From Bacteriovoracaceae bacterium (GTDB taxonomy: Bacteria; Bdellovibrionota; UBA1018): DNA of 8,277 bases. A program made the translations under genes and the position numbers. The stretch spans positions 1 to 8,277 of the forward strand of contig JAHFAB010000068.1 in assembly GCA_023250795.1 (NCBI GenBank), given 5' to 3'. Numbering within the stretch: position 1 is the first letter of the stretch; each line of letters starts with the position of its first letter. Below, in pieces: positions 1-5,873 of this stretch. A model generated the notes under the pieces. That model did not search any database and had not been told where the DNA came from. It saw only the letters and a list, made by a program, of their open reading frames with translations.

Positions 1-1302
1 TTGGATGAGTTCAAGGCTCAGTATCTTCAAAGAAGCGTTACAATCCAAATCAGCGAGGCATTTGATTTCGTTTTCAATATTAGCCTGCTCTCGTGCGACG
101 AGATATTTCGGGACTACATGCTCTTTTTCATACGCGGAAGAAAGATCTTCCATAAAAGGGCCGAGAGCGTTCAGGAGAAAAAGACGTAGTTTGAAAGCGT
201 TGAGGTTGGTTAAATTTAATCTTTCATCTGGTTTTTTAAGTTTATTTAAAACTTCCAGAACTCTCCCTAAAAATGCTTTTTTTACAGGACTCACTACGGC
301 CATCAGTCTCCCTAAACCTAGTTCGAGATTTGATATCCCGAAGGGATACTCAGGCAGTAAGTGCACAGTCGTAATAGTCGTTTTGATAGCATCCCAGCAA
401 TAAACAGTCTCACCATTTGCAAGAATCGCACAAGTGGAGCTGCCACCTGTCGAGATCGCTTTCCATTTCATGTTTTCTAATTCACTAGGGGATGGGATCA
501 AACCCTCTTTTAATTCTCCCCAACACCGTGCCTCTCCGTTTTCTAAAAGACCACAGGTGCGATAGTTACCTGCCGAAATAGTTTTCCACTTCACGTCTTC
601 TAAACCATCTGGAAGCGAAGTTTTTTCGAGCCTTGATTCTGGATATTTCCATCCCCAACATTGAGCTCGCCCATCCTCAAGAATTCCGCAAGAATGTGCA
701 TCCCCGGCCGAGATGGTTTTCCATTTCGCATTTTCAAAACCTTTGCGGAGAGTTGTTTTATCAAAATTTGTATCTCCCCAGCACTTCGCTTCCCCACTTT
801 CTAGGATCGCACAGGTATGCTCCGATCCAACTGAGATGGCCTTCCACTTCGCATGTACTAAGCCACTAGGGACTTCAGTTTGGTTATATTCTAATACCCC
901 CCCCCAGCACTTCGCTTCTCTACTTTTTTCGAGAATCCCGCAGCTATGCGCTCCCCCCGCAGAGATAGCTTGCCACTTCGCGTTTTCAAAACCTAAGGGA
1001 AGAATTGTCTGATTCAGAGACGAATTTCCCCAGCACCTTGCCAATCCACTTTCAAGAATTGCGCAGATATGAGAACTCCCTGCTGATACAGCTTTCCATT
1101 TTTTATTTACTAATTCTTTAGGAAGAGTGAGTTCAGGACTGCTGTTCAATCCCCAATTCAATATTCTCCCATCTTCATCGAGAGAACAGGCCTGACCACT
1201 CCCCACAGAAACCATAGGCTCCACGGCCCAAGAGTGGGAAGATGCCCCCATTAGTGCAAGTAATCCAAGGGCAATTATTACAATCATTTTAATAAAACCC
1301 AT
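1..1302 (-). CDS. Exported RCC1-like seven-repeat beta-propeller protein, 3' end outside the window
   Basis: The frame is open for 434 codons from ATG 1302 to the window edge, so the C-terminus is missing. An AGGAGG lies 4 bases before the ATG and fixes the start. Residues 1-26 form a signal peptide (hydrophobic core, cleavage after SWA). Residues 31 to about 320 hold seven degenerate repeats of 39-45 residues with the pattern K-W-K-x-I-S-A-G-x-x-H-x-C-x-I-L-E-x-G-x-A-x-C-W-G. This is the signature of RCC1/alpha-tubulin-suppressor-like repeats, and seven repeats is the number for one closed RCC1 propeller. Repeats 2-7 each carry a Cys pair 10-11 residues apart (C80/C90, C121/C132, C164/C174, C205/C215, C250/C260, C291/C302); repeat 1 has N49 in place of the second Cys. 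Residues from about 320 onward are probably helical and unrelated. Propellers of this type usually bind proteins; the ligand here is unknown. It probably shares a transcript with the gene ending at 1341. Confidence 0.88.
   Translation of the reverse strand, partial: MGFIKMIVIIALGLLALMGASSHSWAVEPMVSVGSGQACSLDEDGRILNWGLNSSPELTLPKELVNKKWKAVSAGSSHICAILESGLARCWGNSSLNQTILPLGFENAKWQAISAGGAHSCGILEKSREAKCWGGVLEYNQTEVPSGLVHAKWKAISVGSEHTCAILESGEAKCWGDTNFDKTTLRKGFENAKWKTISAGDAHSCGILEDGRAQCWGWKYPESRLEKTSLPDGLEDVKWKTISAGNYRTCGLLENGEARCWGELKEGLIPSPSELENMKWKAISTGGSSTCAILANGETVYCWDAIKTTITTVHLLPEYPFGISNLELGLGRLMAVVSPVKKAFLGRVLEVLNKLKKPDERLNLTNLNAFKLRLFLLNALGPFMEDLSSAYEKEHVVPKYLVAREQANIENEIKCLADLDCNASLKILSLELIQ
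394..1212 (-). repeat. Seven degenerate tandem repeats of about 120-135 bp encoding the propeller blades
   Basis: Codons 31 to about 303 of the exported RCC1-like gene form seven head-to-tail units. The DNA is only partly alike between units. The best conserved stretches are those for A-K-W-K-x-I-S and for A-K-C-W-G. The units differ in length by whole codons, so frame is kept throughout. They are coding repeats and not a CRISPR or satellite array. Confidence 0.8.
897..905. repeat. Homopolymer tract of nine G (C on the plus strand) inside the RCC1-like gene
   Basis: The plus strand reads nine consecutive C, that is G9 in the coding strand, covering W133-G134-G135-V136 in repeat 3. Other blades read TGCTGGGGA at this point. 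Nine G keeps the frame open. A gain or loss of one G would break the protein after blade 3. Confidence 0.9.
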
Positions 1303-1340
1303 ATCTCCTCCTGATGTTCTGTCTGAGCAGTGCTCGGACT

Positions 1341-2117
1341 TTATTTCTGGACTTTACTCTGCTCGACACTACTTTGTTCAATCGAGCTCCGTTCCACTTG
1401 AGCAAAACTCCCAAACGACTCGTTGAGCACCATGATTTCAAAAAGAGTCGGAAACAGAGACTCCGACGATCCGCTTTTCATCTCATTCATATCCTCATAA
1501 AGAGAGGTGATGCTTCGATAGAGTGGGATTGCCGCCTCAAAAGTGAGAGGACGATCTCCCATCGCCAGGGCCCTCGAGATCACCATGCCTATTGGAGTAT
1601 TCAGGTCGTCGATTTTTTTCTTTAACTTGTCTGAAATTTGTGGATTTGCTCTCAGCTGATCCAGCAGCGTTTTGATATCAGAGTAAATGGTTGCCGTATT
1701 TTTAGTCGTGGGAAGTCCCTTGATTTTACGAGCCTTTGCAATTTCTTCGTTCAGTTTTATAATCTGATTAATTTTCTCAAAAGTCATTTGGGTTGAAATT
1801 TTAGAAAACCAATCTGCAGAATAATTGAACATCTGTACCAACCTACGATACTCTCCAAGAGTGTCATCATTCCCTAGTCCATCCTGATTGACTGAGTTCA
1901 ACACTCGTTCTGCTGCCATTTTGAGGACTCTAAATCTGGGGAGATTGGGTTCTTCGACATGAATCTCAATCTCTGTCATCAGAATGATTTGCTGATTGAG
2001 CTGGGCCTTTGCGATTGCAACTTCACCGTCACCGTCTGCGACGGATGTGCTCGAAATGACCGTACACAGCGAGATGACCCAAGCGAAAAAAGAACGTAAT
2101 GAATTAGAATTTGCCAT
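1341..2117 (-). CDS. Exported, mostly helical protein of unknown function
   Basis: This is a 258-residue product. AAGGAG lies 8 bases before ATG 2117 and supports the start. Residues 1-27 look like a Sec signal peptide with cleavage near SVA-DG. C18 is preceded by Leu, so it is not a convincing lipobox. The rest looks mainly alpha-helical, with charged heptad-like stretches around residues 105-175, no transmembrane segment after the signal, and a short near-repeat of S-x-E-Q-S at the C-terminus. I recognise no family. It lies 38 bases upstream of the RCC1-like gene on the same strand, with no terminator between, so the two are probably co-transcribed and may act together in the periplasm or outside the cell. 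A -35 box embedded in palindromes lies upstream. Confidence 0.85.
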   Translation of the reverse strand: MANSNSLRSFFAWVISLCTVISSTSVADGDGEVAIAKAQLNQQIILMTEIEIHVEEPNLPRFRVLKMAAERVLNSVNQDGLGNDDTLGEYRRLVQMFNYSADWFSKISTQMTFEKINQIIKLNEEIAKARKIKGLPTTKNTATIYSDIKTLLDQLRANPQISDKLKKKIDDLNTPIGMVISRALAMGDRPLTFEAAIPLYRSITSLYEDMNEMKSGSSESLFPTLFEIMVLNESFGSFAQVERSSIEQSSVEQSKVQK

Positions 2118-2140
2118 TTAGTTTTCTCCTTCAACGAGGA

Positions 2141-2169
2141 GCATTAATAAACATAATGCATTATGTCAA
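2141..2169 (-). promoter_or_regulatory. Candidate promoter for the 2117 gene and the RCC1-like gene
   Basis: On the minus strand a perfect TTGACA (2169 to 2164) precedes an AT-rich stretch containing TATTAAT (2149 to 2143). The spacer is 14-15 bases for the best -10 matches and 17 for the weaker TAATGC. The -35 is clear and the -10 is ambiguous. The perfect palindrome 2151-2166 fills the spacer, so this promoter is probably regulated. Confidence 0.5.
2151..2166. promoter_or_regulatory. Perfect 16-bp palindrome ACATAATGCATTATGT, candidate operator
   Basis: This self-complementary sequence has no loop, so a DNA-binding dimer is more likely than an RNA hairpin. It overlaps the last three bases of the TTGACA box and fills the spacer, a classical repressor position. 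Its centre is 22 bp from the centre of the next palindrome, about two helical turns. Confidence 0.6.
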
Positions 2170-2172
2170 TAT

Positions 2173-2188
2173 CTACCCATATGGGTAG
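2173..2188. promoter_or_regulatory. Perfect 16-bp palindrome CTACCCATATGGGTAG, candidate operator
   Basis: This lies just upstream of the -35 box on the minus strand, 6 bp from the other palindrome. The ACCC-N4-GGGT layout recalls operators of the CsoR/DUF156 metal- or sulfur-sensing regulators. That is a resemblance from memory only, and no such regulator is in the window. Confidence 0.55.
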
Positions 2189-2238
2189 TAAAATAAATTA
2201 TCATCTTGTTTTTAATTTTTTTAGAGGAGCACCTCCTG

Positions 2239-2267
2239 TTCTAGAAAACACTCTGATTATTCTAGAA
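2239..2267. repeat. Two copies of TTCTAGAA spaced 21 bp apart
   Basis: TTCTAGAA occurs at 2239-2246 and 2260-2267, and both copies continue with AA on the plus strand. Each is itself palindromic, so together they could also form an 8-bp stem with a 13-base loop. No T-run follows on either strand, so it is a poor terminator. It lies between the stop of the 310-residue gene (2299) and the promoter of the 2117 gene. It could be a paired operator or an mRNA 3' structure. Confidence 0.4.
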
Positions 2268-2298
2268 AAAAGATACTCCTCCAAAAAGTGGTACTATT

Positions 2299-3231
2299 CT
2301 ACTTAGAACAAGAGGGTGAAGGGACTGGACATGTAGAAGGAGCCGGGCTCATGGGTAAACCCAGAGCTTGCTCGAGCTGAAATTGTACTGTCCAATACTG
2401 TTCTCCAACTCCTTGCAAAGCCTTCTTTTGGAGAGTTTCCAAAACAAATCCATTTGCAAATTGCATTTGTCTCACTAGGGCTAGAAGCCCTTCACGGGTC
2501 GCGCAGTGCAAATCCCCTGATGCCACACCCCTTGAAAATGTCCAAGTGGCCAATACTCTGACCGGCTGGAGAAAAACTTTTCGTTCTTCTAAAGTCGAAA
2601 AATCTTCCAGAACATCCAAAACAGCAAGAACTTGCTTGCTCATACCGCTTGAGACGTTCATTGAAGCAGGATAGGGAGAAGGATATTGCCCCGAACAAGA
2701 ACTCTGGGGCACGGGAGCTAAATAGACAGGTGTTTGTGGGTAAAAGACGGGTCCATTGGATCCGTGAAACTGTTCAACGTCCACATCACGAATGACCACT
2801 CGGCCACCACCGATATTTGTAATTTTCAGCTCATCTGTCGTTTCACCAATCGTTAGAAAATAAGAAGGATCCCCTCCTGGAACTGTGAACCTGCCTTTCA
2901 TTGAGCCATTGGCCCACACTTCGAGAGTGGAACCGCTTCGATCTACACCTTCGATTTGCAGAATCACGGCCTGTACGTTGTACCAACCTCCAAGACTCAC
3001 TGTCTTTGTCTGACCTTGTTGAAGCTCTACCACCCCTGAACAAGGGTGTGTAGTTTCAAAACCGCCTGTCCAAGAACGGGGCATTCTCTCATAATAGGCC
3101 CTTTGCTCTTCCCATCTTGCACGCCAATCTTCTCGGTGATCTGCATAAACAGAGGGCAAGAAAAAATTTGAAATCACGCCTATAGTGACTCCTAAAGTAA
3201 AAAAACGGTTAAATAACAATTTAGCTTTCAT
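2299..3231 (-). CDS. Exported protein with a beta-rich middle domain and a helical C-terminal domain, function unknown
   Basis: This is a 310-residue product. AAGGAG lies 9 bases before ATG 3231. Residues 1-30 are a signal peptide (cleavage at VYA-DH). A short charged, aromatic-rich helix follows (about 31-52). Residues about 62-155 are rich in alternating hydrophobic and polar residues with Gly turns and look like a beta-sandwich, with a GGGRVVIRDVDVEQ-like final strand. A Pro/Tyr/Ser-rich linker spans about 156-195. A helical segment runs from about 196 to 292, and the tail is Pro/Cys-rich. Five cysteines after the signal suggest disulfides in an oxidising compartment. I recognise no named family; the beta part could bind a ligand or carbohydrate, which is speculation. 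A separate regulated promoter lies between it and the 2117 gene, so it is probably its own unit. Confidence 0.85.
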   Translation of the reverse strand: MKAKLLFNRFFTLGVTIGVISNFFLPSVYADHREDWRARWEEQRAYYERMPRSWTGGFETTHPCSGVVELQQGQTKTVSLGGWYNVQAVILQIEGVDRSGSTLEVWANGSMKGRFTVPGGDPSYFLTIGETTDELKITNIGGGRVVIRDVDVEQFHGSNGPVFYPQTPVYLAPVPQSSCSGQYPSPYPASMNVSSGMSKQVLAVLDVLEDFSTLEERKVFLQPVRVLATWTFSRGVASGDLHCATREGLLALVRQMQFANGFVLETLQKKALQGVGEQYWTVQFQLEQALGLPMSPAPSTCPVPSPSCSK

Positions 3232-3456
3232 AAAAATACACTCCTTTTATTTAGTTAGTTTGCTGAACATAGCAGGCCTTTTACAAGGAATGACGCTACG
3301 AATAAATTAGTTTGTTTGTTTATGAGTAGATGGATGGGTAGATCCAGAAGCTCATATAATAGGCCATATTAAGGCTTGTTATGCAAATATCAAATCTTGA
3401 ACTAGGCAGAGGGTTAAATACACCAAGTCAAATGCTACGCGCGAACATCTGCCCAC
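3232..3456. promoter_or_regulatory. Intergenic region with a weak candidate promoter for the 310-residue gene
   Basis: There is no gene in these 225 bases. On the minus strand TTGATA (3393 to 3388), a 16-base spacer and TAATAT (3371 to 3366) make a plausible but distant promoter with a leader of about 130 bases. The half-site ATGGGTAG (plus strand 3334-3341) equals one arm of the palindrome at 2173-2188, but its partner arm is degenerate. Short TTTG and TTAG runs at 3250-3320 are simple sequence. Confidence 0.25.
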
Positions 3457-4017
3457 TCAAATCCCTGGAGAGCTTCCTATCTTTTTTTTCATAAACTCAC
3501 TTCCGAACCACTGCGTGGCTCTGTAGAGGTTATGCTGAGTGCAAACGAGCTCGGTATTCTTCTCTGAACTATCCTGGCTAATGGCATAAGGGATCACATG
3601 ATCGAGCTGGAGTCTCCTGGTTTCGTCACATCTGAGTCCGGTCTTCTCGTCCACATGCTCGCACCTGCTTTGAGCTCTGACCCAGACGGTGCACTCAGTC
3701 TGAGCGGAGCAATGGCGGTTTGGTTTTGGGTTTGCAGTGGAGTTTACTTTCACCGTTGAAAGTTGCTCTGCGCCATCTGTTTTCTTTTCCATTTTCTTTT
3801 GTATTTTTTCAGCTTTCCGTACAGGGTCTATTCCATCCAACATATAGTCTGCCATGAGTTCCACCAGTTCCGCATAGGTTGGGCAGGGATTCCGGTGTGC
3901 TGTGAGATCTCTCAATCTTTTTAATTTCCCGTTGAGGTCAGGCTTCATATTAAACCGGACTTCTACTTCATCTTCTCCAGTTGGGCGGGGAAAAATCCAA
4001 GCTTTTATCTCCAGCCT
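3457..4017 (-). pseudogene. 5'-truncated HNH endonuclease relic
   Basis: The frame from ATG 3948 gives 163 residues with a C-terminal HNH nuclease domain: C96, C107, D116-H117, N131, then C136-x2-H139-N140. The order Cys-Cys-DH-N-CxxH matches the HNH fold (His as general base, zinc-type Cys residues). The family, common in Bdellovibrio-like genomes as I recall it, has several hundred residues and a helical N-terminal part ahead of the K-L-x-R-L-R-D-L segment seen here at residues 8-15. In-frame, family-like sequence (E-V-E-V-R-F) continues upstream of the ATG to a TAA at 4018-4020, and there is no ribosome site before ATG 3948. So the 5' half is missing and the ATG is probably only an internal Met. 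The nuclease residues survive, so a short product cannot be excluded. Confidence 0.6.
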
Positions 4018-4047
4018 TTATTTTATAACTTACGTTGGAATTCTGTA

Positions 4048-4095
4048 TTTACAACTGGGATAAAACCAAGCATACATAAAGGACGAGTGCACTCG
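4048..4095 (+). promoter_or_regulatory. Candidate promoter and 12-bp palindrome ahead of the VOC gene
   Basis: TTTACA (4048-4053), a 17-base spacer and CATACA (4071-4076) form a weak sigma70-type promoter. The perfect palindrome CGAGTGCACTCG (4084-4095) lies at the expected transcription start, a good place for a repressor. The -10 is poor, so the promoter call is tentative. The palindrome itself is certain. Confidence 0.35.
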
Positions 4096-4126
4096 CGTCG
4101 CTAAGTTAGCAACAGAAGGGAAAAAA

Positions 4127-4504
4127 ATGATCATCGGAGTTCAAGATGTTTACTACAATGTCCAGAACATGGACCGTGCCGTCGCATTCTATCGCGATGT
4201 GCTGGGATTAAAAGTTCAGTATCAAAACGAGTATTGGACCAGCCTGGAAGTGGGTGGAGTACAAGTCGGGCTTCACTGGACCGAAGGTGGCCCAGTGCCC
4301 CACATCCCTCGTGACTCTCATGGAGCACACGCTGGTGCAACGCAGACGCTCAAAACAAACAGTCTTAACGAAGATGAAAAGTTCCTCAAGTCCAAGAATG
4401 TAAAAGCCCTTGGCCGCATCAACGCTGAATGGGGTAACCTCTTCATCTTTGAAGACCCAGACGGAAATGTCTTGAAGCTAATGCAGGCCTCAAAGCCCAC
4501 TTGA
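4127..4504 (+). CDS. VOC (glyoxalase/bleomycin-resistance fold) protein
   Basis: This is a 125-residue protein, the usual size for a single VOC unit with two beta-alpha-beta3 modules. An AGAAGGG stretch followed by six A precedes ATG 4127. Module 1 (about 4-53) has the N-M-D-R-A-V-x-F-Y-R-D-V-L-G-L motif typical of the family. Module 2 (about 66-120) ends in the F-E-D-P-D-G-N-V-L-K-L-M-Q signature. VOC enzymes bind a divalent metal with His/Glu. Here the usual first-strand His is replaced by Tyr (Y9/Y10), and the usual Glu of the last strand is Lys (K117), so glyoxalase I catalysis is unlikely and the substrate is unknown. The last seven codons form part of a 31-bp sequence repeated at 7711-7741. 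The stop TGA overlaps the TTG of the truncated frame that follows. Confidence 0.85.
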   Translation: MIIGVQDVYYNVQNMDRAVAFYRDVLGLKVQYQNEYWTSLEVGGVQVGLHWTEGGPVPHIPRDSHGAHAGATQTLKTNSLNEDEKFLKSKNVKALGRINAEWGNLFIFEDPDGNVLKLMQASKPT

Positions 4505-4514
4505 AAAACCACCT
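4484..4514 (+). repeat. Left copy of a 31-bp perfect direct repeat (3' end of the VOC gene)
   Basis: Identical to 7711-7741. It spans the last seven codons of the VOC gene (the last six residues and the stop) plus 10 bases. Outside it, five bases match again after three mismatches on the left side. The right side changes abruptly after CCACCT. The two copies bracket about 3.2 kb. Confidence 0.95.
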
Positions 4515-4842
4515 CGATCATGTCACTGACTCAGAACTATTAATGGCCTTCATAAACCCAGTTCATAATAAGAAAGATCTGAGCGATTTTTTAAATTATC
4601 TAAACACCTCTCAAACATCAAGTACTCATGAATTGCAGGCAATCCAAAAACTTGGAGAAATGGAGTTCTTGTACTCTGTCACATTTTTATCAAATTCTCC
4701 TGTTCGTGGTAAGGTCAATGGAACAGCTCTTATTTCTGTAAAACTCAAAGAAAGCGAAAATGGTGGGTTCTTGATAGAGAAATATGAAATTAAAAAATAC
4801 TTGCCAGACCATAGGCATCAACCCACGCTTCTGTTGGAATAA
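4501..4842 (+). pseudogene. Headless copy of the secreted-protein gene at 7983
   Basis: The open frame gives 113 residues from a TTG that overlaps the VOC stop, with no ribosome site of its own. From L5 (base 4513) it matches the frame starting at 7983 base for base until the window ends (121 bp). That copy has 58 more residues in front, including a signal peptide; here they are replaced by four codons from the repeat and VOC stop region. The protein part is hydrophilic with a possible beta-rich C-terminal half (F-L-Y-S-V-T-F-L-S-N and G-T-A-L-I-S-V-K-L) and no known motif. It would stay in the cytoplasm if translated by read-over from the VOC gene. Most likely a deletion-made pseudogene, though the frame is still clean, so the event is recent. 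Confidence 0.7.
4513..4633 (+). repeat. Left copy of a direct repeat of at least 121 bp
   Basis: Base-for-base identical to 8157-8277, where the window ends, so the true length is unknown. It begins with CTCGATCATG. Its first two bases (CT) overlap the end of the 31-bp repeat, which gives a 2-bp microhomology junction. Confidence 0.95.
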
Positions 4843-4860
4843 GTAAAGTAATTGGCCACT

Positions 4861-4893
4861 GTTACCTGAGATACTGTCATAGCTGGAGGTAAC
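4861..4893 (+). promoter_or_regulatory. Inverted repeat that could mask the ribosome site of the Glyoxalase_3 gene
   Basis: GTTACCT (4861-4867) and AGGTAAC (4887-4893) are perfect 7-bp arms with a 19-base loop. The right arm contains most of the Shine-Dalgarno GGAGGT (4885-4890), which sits 8 bases before the TTG at 4899. As RNA, the stem would block ribosome binding; as DNA, it could be an operator. No separate promoter is obvious in 4843-4898. Confidence 0.45.
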
Positions 4894-4898
4894 TAGTT

Positions 4899-5525
4899 TT
4901 GAAAGTTGATCACTTTATTTTGGGTGTTCCTGACTTAGACGTCGCAACAAAGAAGTTTGCGAACCTTTCTGGCATCAATCCAGTCTTTGGAGGAACTCAC
5001 CCCACTTTGTCTACACACAATGCCCTTGTGTCTCTTGGAGACTGTTACCTGGAATTGATAGCAGCGGTCCCCGGAAAAACTCCTGGGATTGAGAGATTAA
5101 ATGGTATCACTGCTCCTCGACTCATTGGTTGGGCCATCGAATATTTCAATACTGAAGAAGTTCGTTCAGTATTTAATGGTCATGGAATTAATTTGTCGAC
5201 ACCATCTTTTGGATCGCGAGTTCAACCAAATGGTATAAAAGTGGGCTATGAATACATGGATGTGGAGGGACTTGCCGAGCTGGGGTGTCCAGTTGTGCCT
5301 TTTTTGGTCAGGTGGATTAGCAGCACTCACCCTTCAGTGTCTAGTCCAGTGGGCTGTTCTTTAGTAGAATTTTCTATGAAGCATCCGAAGTCTGAGATCT
5401 TCGATAAACTTCTGAAGGAAATGAATATGGAGATCAAGCACATTGATGGAAACCAAAGTGATCTCAAGATAGTAGTTGAGACACCACGAAGCCGCATGGT
5501 TTTGCCAGCAGATATGGAGAAATAG
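4899..5525 (+). CDS. Glyoxalase_3-like (VOC superfamily) protein
   Basis: This is a 208-residue protein. The TTG start at 4899 is chosen because GGAGGT lies 8 bases upstream and the product begins with the family's usual M-x-x-D-H. Glyoxalase-like hallmarks are H5 at the first strand, the F-G-G-x-H-P segment (31-35), Y50-L-E-L with E52, and the S-T-H-P-S motif (142-146) followed by G-C. The conserved H5 and E52 suggest that a metal site remains, unlike in the smaller VOC protein at 4127. Enzymes of this type act on small carbonyl or thiol-linked compounds; the substrate here is unknown. It lies between the headless gene copy and the convergent HigBA-like module. Confidence 0.85.
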   Translation: MKVDHFILGVPDLDVATKKFANLSGINPVFGGTHPTLSTHNALVSLGDCYLELIAAVPGKTPGIERLNGITAPRLIGWAIEYFNTEEVRSVFNGHGINLSTPSFGSRVQPNGIKVGYEYMDVEGLAELGCPVVPFLVRWISSTHPSVSSPVGCSLVEFSMKHPKSEIFDKLLKEMNMEIKHIDGNQSDLKIVVETPRSRMVLPADMEK

Positions 5526-5554
5526 AAAGATGGAGATCATGTCCGGCGACCAAA

Positions 5555-5583
5555 AGAACTGATTTTATGCTGCCTTCAGTTCT
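5555..5583 (-). terminator. Weak candidate Rho-independent terminator of the HigBA-like operon
   Basis: On the minus strand AGAACTGA and TCAGTTCT form a perfect 8-bp stem with a 13-base loop, followed by TTTT and then GG. The left half overlaps the last codons and stop of the antitoxin gene. GC content of the stem is low and the T-run is short, so it may be inefficient. Confidence 0.4.
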
Positions 5584-5873
5584 ACTCGGTATTGCATATG
5601 AGATGCACTGAGCATGTCTTGAATAGATAATTGTATGAGCACTTGCTCCGGTATGCCAAGTTTTTTTGCAATTTTTGCTGCTCGTTCAGGAGATGGAACT
5701 TTGCGGCCTTTCTCAATATCGCAGAGGTTTGCACGGGAGAGCCCCATCTTTTTTGCAAAATCACTTTGGGATAACTCATCCGCCTCGCGAAAGGCGGTGA
5801 GAAACATCCCAAGAGTCATCTGCCCAAACTTTTCAACTAAATCTGATTCTCCATACCATTTTTTAGTACTCAT
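5565..5873 (-). CDS. HigA-like antitoxin, XRE-type helix-turn-helix
   Basis: This is a 102-residue protein. An XRE/Cro helix-turn-helix lies at about 22-78: A-F-R-E-A-D-E-L-S-Q-S-D-F-A-K-K-M-G, recognition helix S46-R-A-N-L-C-D-I-E-K-G-R-K, then the usual P-S-P-E-R-A-A-K-I-A-K-K-L-G. In HigBA-type modules this protein neutralises the toxin and represses the shared promoter. Its ATG lies inside the 3' end of the toxin gene (11-base overlap), so translation is probably coupled. The likely operator is the inverted repeat at 6164-6180. Confidence 0.9.
   Translation of the reverse strand: MSTKKWYGESDLVEKFGQMTLGMFLTAFREADELSQSDFAKKMGLSRANLCDIEKGRKVPSPERAAKIAKKLGIPEQVLIQLSIQDMLSASHMQYRVELKAA

Noticed and set aside
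5..1012. Open frames on the plus strand between 5-403, 633-869 and 713-1012
   Set aside because: They lie opposite the RCC1-like gene, which is open for 434 codons with a signal peptide, ribosome site and protein repeats. The plus frames mirror its repeats and have no ribosome site.
394..1212. Regularly spaced repeats as a CRISPR array
   Set aside because: Units are 120-135 bp, degenerate, in frame and encode RCC1-type blades. There are no short identical repeats with unique spacers.
1314..1625. Open frame on the plus strand inside the 258-residue exported protein gene
   Set aside because: Composition is Arg/His-rich and unlike a real protein. The minus frame has a signal peptide and a good ribosome site.
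2064..2066. Lipoprotein signal at C18 of the 258-residue protein
   Set aside because: The residue before the Cys is Leu, which does not fit a lipobox. A plain signal peptide with cleavage near residue 27 fits better.
2225..2237. AGGAG-CAC-CTCCT hairpin as a terminator of the 310-residue gene
   Set aside because: The stem has only 5 bp, and the T-run lies before it on the plus strand and not after it on either strand.
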